A model generated the notes under the pieces. It was given only the letters and a program-made list of their open reading frames with translations, made no database searches and had not been told where the DNA came from. A stretch of DNA of 64,000 nucleotides from Plecoglossus altivelis. Taxonomy: Eukaryota; Chordata; Actinopteri; Osmeriformes; Plecoglossidae. The stretch spans positions 20,254,116-20,318,115 of the forward strand of contig BROE01000020.1 in assembly GCA_036571765.1 (NCBI GenBank), written 5' to 3'. Both the position numbers and the translations under genes were made by a program. Positions 55,831 through 64,000 of the stretch are shown one piece after another (position 1 is the first letter of the stretch; each line of letters starts with the position of its first letter).

Positions 55831-57699
55831 GACTTCCTTCTCGGCGAGAAGGAGGAATCATGGAGAGGATAGACAGGTGTGTAGGAGATGCTGGGTCGTG
55901 GACCTCTGTAGCAGATATCCCAGAGTCGTTTCTAAGTAAGGAATGTGAGAACAGGGGGGTGTTTGAGGAAAGGGAAGAGGATAACAACAGCAGAAATGGT
56001 GTCGAAGGAAAAAATGTTTGTTGGAAACAGGAAGTAAAAAGGATTGGCATGTTGTGAGATTATTCGGTGTGTGTGTATCTCAGAGAAAAGTTGTAGAGGG
56101 CTTAGGAGACAGACAAACAGGACCCCGTAGTCCAACGTGAGGGCGTCTACCAGGGGTAACAGCTAGTACAACAGGGAGCATTTTAAAAACGAAGGTTTTA
56201 AGAAAAGGATTTGTATGATTCTGGGCTCTGTGTTCACCCAGGGAAAGGGGTGAGGACTGAGAGAGACAGATCAAGTTGGCCCACCCGGGAAAGTGAGGTG
56301 ACACATATGGAGGGCTTATTAAGGGTGACTAACAGTGTCTGACAAGAAGAGGGTGAACTTGAGGTGATTGTGAGAAAAGGAGTTAGAGAGGAGAAACTGA
56401 GAAGGGTTAGAGGGTTGGGATGGTTCACGCGCACCCTGGCAGGATCAGAGGCAGGCCGGCCAAAAAGGCTGTTGAACTTTTTAGAACATTGCGAAATCAT
56501 AAACAGGCAAGGCGGGAGATATCAGATGATAATTTAGGATGGGTTTCGTGAGAGGGTAGCTTTTTCTCTCTACCTTTTCCTTGACTTATTTAGTCTTCCT
56601 TTATCACGTCACTGTATTGCTGAAAAAAACATCAAGCCATCTTGAACTTTGAAAGATATTTTGTCTTAGCCTATTTTTGATCAATATCCTCCTGACAGAG
56701 GAAATGCTCCAACAAGCAGGATAGACATCAAGGAGGATCTGAGGATAATTAAGGTGGTTTGAATAATTACACAGTTACAGTCATAATTAACATGTTCTCA
56801 AGGGTGCAGGTGTACTGATGTACAATCCTGATTTAGATCCATCAAAGATTCAGAATTATAGGTACTTGGAATGAACCACTAAATGTTTACTTGTATTTCA
56901 TATCGGGGTTGATATGACTTGTGTGCTTGTAAATTGCTCTGATTTCCTTTATTTTGCTAGAAAGAGGTAGATTTGTTACATGATATTGGAAGTGTAACGT
57001 TAGCACAGAAAAGGTGTGCCCACACACATAGGTGGATACACCACAGCCCCAATGGGTTGCCTTTCTGTTCTCACTAATGGATCTGAAACTGTTCTCAAAA
57101 ACAGATCAGAAACAGTATTGATGCATTTACATAACTGTACTGGTTGGAAATTGAACTTTTAAGTACATTTCGAGCCAGATGCATATTATAGCTATTAATC
57201 TGTATTTTTCATGAGGAAAGCTGTTTGGGATGTGATTACTGGGTAAGCAGAATGGATCAATCATGTCCGAGCCTTGGACTTGCATGGTTGCTTAAATGAT
57301 CTTTGGCCATTTTCATCACAAGCAACTTCAAATCAATACATACTTTAGCAGGCCACCCCTACATTAAGAAAATAGGCCCAAATTATAACCATGACAAATT
57401 CTTCTACTCTCAGTTGGGAAGGCGTGATTGGATTTTGTTTTTTACAGTTTTCAAAGTGCTTTTTTGTTCACATTTGCATGTGTTCCTTCTGGGACTCTAT
57501 CCGGCCAGTCAGTAAACAACTCCTGACACAATTACAGTGGAAACAGCTTTTAATAATCTGAAGACGACAGCTCCGTTGTCACGATGTTTCCTCACCACAC
57601 TCCTAGAGAAGCGACACCTAGCTTTTGGACTCCCAAAAAGCATAACAGTGTCACCCTGTGGCGAGCCAGCAATATTTCAGTCAAACTACGAACTCAGTC
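55831..57699. other. Unrecognised, partly purine-rich sequence
   Basis: 55850-56530 has a purine bias on the plus strand and several short open frames, for example one opening MERIDRCVGDAGSWTSVADI. It might be a decayed retroelement piece, but I cannot match it. TTACAG at 57532-57537 precedes an open stretch (VETAFNNLKTTAPLSRCF) whose phase would fit the exon-like segment ending 55655. I regard this as weak. Confidence 0.35.
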
Positions 57700-57915
57700 C
57701 AAGTGGCGTGTTTTCTGTAGTGTGTTCTATTTACTCCTCCTGGTCGGAACACGAGCGTTCTAGAACATCGTCCTTTTCTGTAGTGTGTTCTAGGTGATCT
57801 ACTCCTCCGGGTCGGAACACGAGCGTTCTAGAACATCGTCCTTTTCTGTAGTGTGTTCTAGGTGATCTGCTCCTCCTGGTCGGAACACGCGCGTTCTAGA
57901 ACATCGTCCACATTC
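57700..57915 (+). repeat. ~68-bp minisatellite, three copies
   Basis: Each copy has TTCTGTAGTGTGTTCTA, CTCCTCCTGGTCGGAACACG and AGCGTTCTAGAACATCGTCC. The string GTTCTAGAAC is palindromic. Confidence 0.92.
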
Positions 57916-58194
57916 TACAAGAGCATGTTGGCTTCTGTAGCGAGCAGGAACTCGATCTGCTTTTCACAGATGCTCAGCAATGCTGAGCAGTTTCACCGGA
58001 CCTATTTTTAAGCCCCAGCAGACATCTGAAGTCCACAGGACACTCAGTCACACAAACACAGTCACACAAACACTCACACACATGCATGCACATATAAAAG
58101 CACACACATAAACACGCACAAAGAAATGGCTCGTTTGGGTCTACAGTAAGAGTAAGCTCACTTAAGTGTTTTGGTTTTTCAACAGAACATTGGC

Positions 58195-58665
58195 ACACAA
58201 AATGTGGTGCTTTGGTTGGTTGTGTTCAGTGGTTGTGTGTGGTTGGTTGTGTGTGTTGATTGTGTGTGGTTGGTTGTGTTTGGTGGTTGTGTGTGGTTGG
58301 TTGTGTGTGTTGATTGCGTGTGGTTGGTTGTGTTCAGTGGTTGTGTGTGGTTGGTTGTGTGTGTTGATTGTGTGTGGTTGGTTGTTTTTGGTGGTTGTGT
58401 GTGGTTAGTTGTGTGTCGTGGTTGTGTGTCGTGGTTGTCTAGAGTGTGGTGGTTGTGTACGGTGGTTGTGTTTGGTTAGTTGTGTGTTTATTGTGTTTGG
58501 TGGTTGTGTGTGGTGGTTGTCTAGTGTGTGGTGGTTGTGCGTGGTGGTTGTGTGTGGTTGGTTGTGTGTGGTTAGTTGTGTATCGTGGTTGTGTGTGGTG
58601 GTTGTGTGTTTATTGTGTGTGGTTTGTTGTGTGTTTATTGTGTGTGGTGGTTGTCTACTTTGTGG
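58195..58665 (+). repeat. GGTTGTGTGTGGTT array
   Basis: Repeats of TGGTTGTGTGTGGTTGGTTG with TGTGTTGATTG and TTTATTGTG variants, about 470 nt. Confidence 0.92.
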
Positions 58666-59097
58666 GTTTAGATGAGACAAAGACGGATGTGTCTCCGTCA
58701 CAGGGGGTAAACTGGAGTCAAAACATCCTTGGAGGTCCCTTCATGATGTTTGTTTCCCGACCAGAAGTCCCGGGATTCAAGTCTGCGTTCTATTATCTCG
58801 TTGTCACATTGATTAATTGGAATCAGCTGTATAATTAAAATCCGGTATAAATGTGTGCAGTTGTGTTTATCATTAAAAAAACAAAAAACAGAAGAGCACT
58901 ACTGTACTTGAAGTATCAGCTTCAAAACCATATGTTTTGGTGCTGCCGTAAACAAATGACACTATTAAAACAGTATCATTTGTCAATAATTAATTTGACA
59001 GAAGTTTAAATTAATATGCAGATGCTGAAAAACTAAAAACATTCGAAACAAGGGCGGGTGCTTCTCATGTGAAAAGGTTTTCACAAGAGATTCTCAC

Positions 59098-59329
59098 GCA
59101 GTGCTGCATCTCGTAACACAACGAGCGAACGCAAATCCTCTCTCGATGGTGGGGAGACTCTGATGGGTAGAAGTCCGAAAGAGAGAGCTTCTCCCACACT
59201 CGCTTGTCTCTCTGGGTCATGTAGCCATGGAAACCGCTTCCGAGGGTTCGAGGTCCTATGGAGAAGGGAGGGACTTCATCGGGCGAAGACAGTGTTATTA
59301 AAAAGGTTTCGTAAGTGATGAATGATGAT
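59098..59329 (-). CDS. Unrecognised candidate exon on the minus strand
   Basis: Reading the minus strand, TTTTATTATACAG precedes 59329. An open frame follows with SSPDEVPPFSIGPRTLGSGF, HGYMTQRDKRVWEKLSLSDF and YPSESPHHRERICVR, and CACTGC/GTGAGA is a usable donor at 59098. The same frame otherwise reaches a stop at 59065. The composition is protein-like and not repeat-derived, unlike nearly all other open frames in the area. I do not recognise the family and no neighbouring exon was found. Confidence 0.28.
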
Positions 59330-59599
59330 CTGTATAATAAAATGTAAAAAAACGGAGGGAAGAAAATGAATATTGTTATGTTTTGTGAACCCTTACACAC
59401 ACACACACACAGAAACATAGGCCTACCACACACACATATACTCCCTACAAAGACACACCACACTAACACAACACTCACACACATTTTACGTGATAAATGA
59501 CTCTTCCTCTGGTATAATTGTATCTGGTATAATTAAGCAGCATAACCTGAAAAGGCACCTGAGTCCTGAAGATTTTCACACAATGGAATTGGTTAGATC

Positions 59600-59738
59600 A
59601 CACTCACACACACACACGCACGCACGCACACACACATACACACACACACACACACACTCACTCACTCACAAACACACACTCACTCAATCTCTCACTAACA
59701 CTCTCACTCACTCACTCACTCACACACACTCACACATG

Positions 59739-59771
<33 letters not shown>

Positions 59772-59826
59772 TCACACATGCTCTCTCTCTCTCTCTCTCT
59801 CTCATACACACACACACTCACACATA

Positions 59827-59857
<31 letters not shown>

Positions 59858-59866
59858 TCACACATG

Positions 59867-59907
<41 letters not shown>

Positions 59908-59912
59908 ACATG

Positions 59913-59948
<36 letters not shown>

Positions 59949-60009
59949 CTCTCCCTCTCTCTCTCTCTCTCACACACATGCTCTCTCTCTCTCTCTGTCA
60001 CACACACAT

Positions 60010-60052
<43 letters not shown>

Positions 60053-60095
60053 TGCTCTCTCTCTCTCTCTCACATGCTCTCTCTCTCACACCTCA
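59600..60095 (+). repeat. Mixed CA/CT array (ACACATGCTCTCTCTC)
   Basis: CA blocks and CT blocks alternate, joined by ACATGCTCTC. The long open frame is an artefact. Confidence 0.93.
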
Positions 60096-60239
60096 GGTGA
60101 GATCTCAGCGGCAGCTCAACACTGCTCGGTGAAGATCATCATGGGAGGAAAAAAGAAAATAATGACTATTTATATACAATAGAGGGAGAAAGTACTGTGA
60201 GTTACGTAGTACTGCTGGTGCCTCAAACTAAATGGATGA

Positions 60240-60408
60240 CAGAGAGTAGAGTAGACTAGAGTGGAGTAGAGTGGAGTATAGTAGAGTAGAGTGGAGTAGA
60301 GTGGAGTATAGTAGAGTAGAGTGGAGTAGAGTGGAGTATAGTAGAGTATAGTATAGTAGAGTATCGTAGAGTAGAGTGGAGTATAGTAGAGTAGAGTAGA
60401 GTAGCAAT
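60240..60408 (+). repeat. AGAGTAGAGTGGAGTAT array
   Basis: Pentamer-based (GAGTA, GAGTG, TAGTA) array of about 165 nt with a 30-35-nt higher order. Confidence 0.92.
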
Positions 60409-60439
60409 GCATTGATCTCTAGGGTAGATATCCTTGCTC

Positions 60440-60935
60440 TAGCAGGAGAATTTAAGGTAGGAGAATTCTGGACAAGAGAATTTTAATGGTGGGAGAATTT
60501 GAGTTGGGAGAATTTTAATGGTAGGAGAATTCGAGACAGGAGAATTTTAATGTTAAGAGAATTCGAGACAGGAGAATTTTAATGGTAGGAGAATCTGAGG
60601 CAGGAGAATTTGAGGCAGGAGACTTTTAATAGTAGGATAATTTGAGGTAGGAGAATTCGAGACAGGAGAATTCGAGGCAGGAGAATTCGAAGCAGGAGAA
60701 TTCGAGGCAGGAGAATTCGAGGCAGGAGAATGAGGCAGGAGAATTCGAGGCAGGAGAATTCGAGACAGGAGAATTCGAGGCAGGAGAATTCGAGGCAGGA
60801 GAATTCGAGGCAGGAGAATGAGGCAGGAGAATTCGAGGCAGGAGAATTTGAGACAGGAGAATTCGAGGCAGGAGAATTCGAGGCAGGAGAATTCGAGGCA
60901 GGAGAATTCGAGGCAGGAGAATGAGGCAGACAAAG
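60440..60935 (+). repeat. 15-bp minisatellite (GAGGCAGGAGAATTC)
   Basis: About 30 copies. The 5' part is diverged (TTTTAATGGTAGGAGAATT) and the 3' part is homogeneous. Each clean unit carries GAATTC. Confidence 0.94.
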
Positions 60936-61080
60936 AATGAGGTAGTGAGAGAATCTTTAGTGTCTGTAGGCAGCTTCGTTTCATCAGCGAAGGATGGGCT
61001 TGTAGTCTGCCCCAAGCTGCTGGGCTTCCATCCATCACGCTGTTCGCTCAGGAGAGCCTTCTGACAGGCCGGACAAGGAG

Positions 61081-61190
61081 GACAGAGAAAACATTTGAAT
61101 CACTGTAGTTTTACTGGGACAGAGAAAACATTTGAATCACTGTAGTTTTACTGGGACAGAGAAAACATTTGAATCACTGAAGTTTTACTG
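61081..61190 (+). repeat. 37-bp tandem triplicate
   Basis: Three nearly identical copies of GGGACAGAGAAAACATTTGA then ATCACTGTAGTTTTACT. Confidence 0.93.
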
Positions 61191-62117
61191 GAAGTGTGTG
61201 AGGGGGAGGGTAACAGCTTTGTCACAGAGCTGCACACCAGCAGGGTTTCCACTGCATCACACAGCCACTCTAACCTTCTGAACTCGATTTAAACGAAACC
61301 TTTTCTTTCTTTCTTTCTTTTTTTACTTAGTGTTTGTGAATAAGAGAACAAAATGGCAGGTGAAACCTGTAGCTCCACAGATGCATGCAGTTCAGTCAAG
61401 ACGTGATCTGATTTGAGCATTTTATTGATAACCATACACATTGGAATAGGTTTGACTGGCAGAGTGGATGTCTACAGGGGAAAGCGCTCTATGCCTATAG
61501 CACTAGCGAGCAACTACATGGCACATGACGCGGTAAGCAATATGAGTTATAATTCCCCGTCATAGTAACATACAGACATCCCGTAGGAAATGTTGATGGG
61601 GAAGCGGCGGTAGCAGCACCGATTATACAACCGGGAAGGAGTGTAGGCTACGAGTCTCCATGCTACCTTATACTAGCGCCTTATTGGACGTGCTCCAACG
61701 GGCTTGACGCAGACTAACACAGGTGTAGTTAAAGAGCGTAATGAGGCGCGGTGCTTGAGTGCTGAGTCTGAACTAGGCTTCTCTCAGGTCCAAAGAGCCT
61801 GTTTAGAAATCTACCTTATTAAACATAAGGACGAAGATAGGGGGCTTCTCAATCAGTAAGTACAGATGGTTAATTGGCAGCTGAAGGTAGTTTTATCAAA
61901 ACATTCAATAACAAAAATCGATATAACGTCCCTCAATTCTTGTTAGTGTTAACTTTGAACCGTGGCTGTCGTTAAATAAGCAGATCACCGAATTGACGAG
62001 ACAGAATAATGTAATGTTGTGAAGGCCAACACTCTATTGCAGTTTATAGTCAATAGACGGATTTTAAATAAAACCTTCAATTTTCCCGAGCATAGGAAAG
62101 CGGGAACATGTTCTAGT
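61191..62117. other. Unique sequence, nothing recognised
   Basis: No open frame above background, no repeat except a short CTTT run near 61305. Confidence 0.5.
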
Positions 62118-62636
62118 GAGGTGAAATCACTCCGTTCTGATTGTTCAGACTGATTGCCTTAAAAGGAAAGCGTCCATTTAGTATGTTTGGTCAACAAAAG
62201 CGTTTAAAACGTATTCGATGCGTATTGTTGTTTTCCAGCGTACCATATAATATAAATACTGAACCAGCAAACTGCGCTAAACACCACACGTGCCACTTAC
62301 AATACGTTTGGGCACGACTGTAGGTAAGATCGTCACACGCTGAAGCTGAATTTGCTTGCAGGTGAAATCACTGAATGATTCTGATTGCGTTGACTGATTG
62401 CTATAAAAGGAGACTCTAAGCGTATGTTTGTTTTTCCTAACAAAAGCCTTTGAAACGTACGCGGATTGTTGTTTTCCAGTATACTATAGAAAAGTGAAAA
62501 CAATCTACAAATAATGAACCAGTAAACATACGCAAAAAACAACAACAACAACAAAAAAAACACATTACTAACAATACTTTTGGGGAACGACTGCAGACAC
62601 GATCGTAACATATCGAGCTCGGTTTGCTTGGAGTCA
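62118..62636 (+). repeat. Diverged tandem duplication, two units of ~240-275 bp
   Basis: Both units run in the same order: GAGGTGAAATCACT / CAGGTGAAATCACT, TTCTGATTG, GACTGATTGC, AAAAGGA, TATGTTTG, AACAAAAGC, TTGTTGTTTTCCAG, AACCAG(C/T)AAAC, ACAATAC, ACGACTG, ACGATCGT or AAGATCGT, and finally TTTGCTTG. The first unit is about 62118-62360 and the second about 62361-62636. They differ at many positions, so the duplication is not recent. No gene was seen in either. Confidence 0.65.
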
Positions 62637-63354
62637 GCAGAGCTAATGGCTCCCCCATAACCAGCGGATTTAGATGAGCTGAACACACATGATCGATGGT
62701 ATATTTACAAAGCACAGTATCACTACATGATCGGAACCGTCGAGTCATTCGTCATTTGGGCCTACAGCGTAACGTGTCCCGGTTATTCATCAGTGTGTCA
62801 CTATGGGGGGCTACTTTCCGCAGTCAAGGCACCAGAATGAATCATGACACAGGCGGGCCTGGATAATGAAGCTTGTGGGAATATTTCATGGTGGGTTTAT
62901 CGTCACGGTGATTGATATGGACGGAACGATCCGTATTTAACACTGCTGATCACTGAACGCAGAAATGGCTGACGTTTCTCAAGACAGCAGGCTATAGCAG
63001 TGGGTTGGCGCAGGAGTTACCCCAACGCTGTTGTTTGAAAGCACAACTGCAGTTGGCTGTTCGCCAAAGGTCTGCTGCACATTAATAAAGAGCTGTCACT
63101 TCCGTGTCTGCCGGAGTTTAACGTCTTGTCTTCTGCGTGTCAGCAAATTCTAAGAATATAATTGTAAGCGTCTCTCTGCGCTGTAATGATGACTAGACTA
63201 TGGAGATTCGCTGTTATTAGACAAGATTCAAGGTGGAATTTTAAGTTTTTCACCGCAAGCGAAAGCGATTATGCGGCAGCAACATAATTTCAGTATCTGC
63301 ATTCATTTACACTTAAATAGGAAACCACGCCCACAAAGGGATTTGAGTCATGAC

Positions 63355-63730
63355 AGAGGTGGGGGGTAATGAAGTAGAAAAACGTTTATGCTTTACTTAA
63401 GTAGATTTTTCCGGTATCAGTAATTCTCTAATTATCTTAATGACCACTTTTAACTTTCGCTAATATTTTACACAAATGTGTAATTTCTACTTTCGCTGTT
63501 AGTACACTGTAACAATGTTATTTTTACACTGTTACATTTGTACTTTCTACTTCTTACATTTTCAAACCTGGATCTTTTCGTCCTTTCTTTTCTTGGCTAT
63601 TTCGCACAACTAATGTAAGCTAGTTTACAAAGCTACCATGGAGCTATTGGATAGCAACGAGAAGAGTGTTCTGGATGAGACAGAGGGAGTTAGCCATGTC
63701 AACATGACTGAGAATAGATATTTCTGATCA
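63355..63730 (+). repeat. Dispersed repeat, copy 2 (T-rich, 'ACTTAAGTAGATTTTT' type)
   Basis: It begins GGTGGGGGGTAATGAAGTA and continues with CTTTACTTAAGTAGATTTTT. This resembles a DNA-transposon-like repeat common in teleosts that carries runs of 'tactttactt'. The distal part matches the copy near 1490-1740. No coding capacity is seen. Confidence 0.55.
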
Positions 63731-64000
63731 TCCACGGTCAGATATGAGGGAGAGGTTTGCAATTGTCTGCATAAAAAAGGACTCCCAGTGAATGTGTATA
63801 GCATCTTTTTATATTAATGTATTCATGTGATGTGATATGATCTGATCTACGCCTTTTAGCTCGGCCATCAATAACTTGAACCTTTTAGCTACATCCTGTG
63901 CTTTTCAGAGGAAATCGATTTCCTGCATAAGCGATCTGAGGTGACGGAGCGAGACGCGGTTTCTGATGAGTGCTACGTCACCACCTCCAGTTAACTAGCC

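Noticed and set aside
57538..57797. Third exon of the unrecognised 55-kb candidate (VETAFNNLKTTAPLSRCF...)
   Set aside because: The phase would fit the donor at 55655, but no convincing donor follows and the frame runs into a 68-bp repeat. It is kept only as a remark.
59490..60182. 230-codon His/Ser/Leu open frame
   Set aside because: It is made by alternating CA and CT dinucleotide blocks.

Overview
The window is vertebrate, and almost certainly teleost, genomic DNA. It carries the 3' two-thirds of one multi-exon gene on the + strand, spread over about 40 kb, and the introns are packed with microsatellites and minisatellites. Dispersed-repeat fragments resemble families common in fish genomes. 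There is no bacterial or viral gene organisation. I cannot name the species.

Main gene (2856-42552, +): a group III metabotropic glutamate receptor, best matched to mGluR4 (grm4). Eight coding exons can be placed with GT/AG borders and unbroken reading phase: 2856-2991, 3283-3437, 4489-4629, 13949-14149, 22546-22682, 28815-29750, 38531-38777, and a 50-nt terminal exon at 42503-42552. Together they give 666 codons plus stop. The first five exons encode the later part of the ligand-binding Venus-flytrap domain. The sixth encodes the nine-cysteine domain and transmembrane helices 1-6. The seventh encodes helix 7 and the proximal tail. The eighth encodes the last 15 residues, ending NHAI. Roughly the first 245 residues lie upstream of the window. 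A 685-nt run of N (22961-23645) sits in an intron and costs no coding sequence.

Downstream (42553-64000): one isolated, intact-looking exon at 44333-44486 (+) encodes a SMOC-type (SPARC-related modular calcium-binding) EF-hand segment. No other SMOC exon was recognised here, so it is either an orphan exon, part of a gene I cannot follow, or an assembly join. Weaker candidates are an unrecognised coding-like stretch at 55148-55417 (+) with a possible companion exon at 55596-55655, and a possible exon on the - strand at 59098-59329. I can assign no function to these.

Repeats: about fifty tandem arrays were recognised, from dinucleotides to units of about 68 bp. They include a 1.7-kb array of a 40-bp unit (7411-9140), a 2.3-kb purine-only tract (25655-27970), a 1.1-kb array in the intron after the transmembrane exon (29775-30845), and arrays of 20-bp (33540-34270) and about 31-bp (35675-36830) units. 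Several arrays touch splice sites of the receptor gene. Nearly all long open frames other than the exons are by-products of these arrays. Several dispersed-repeat pieces (two tRNA-like), a two-copy family near both window ends, and a diverged tandem duplication at 62118-62636 were also found.
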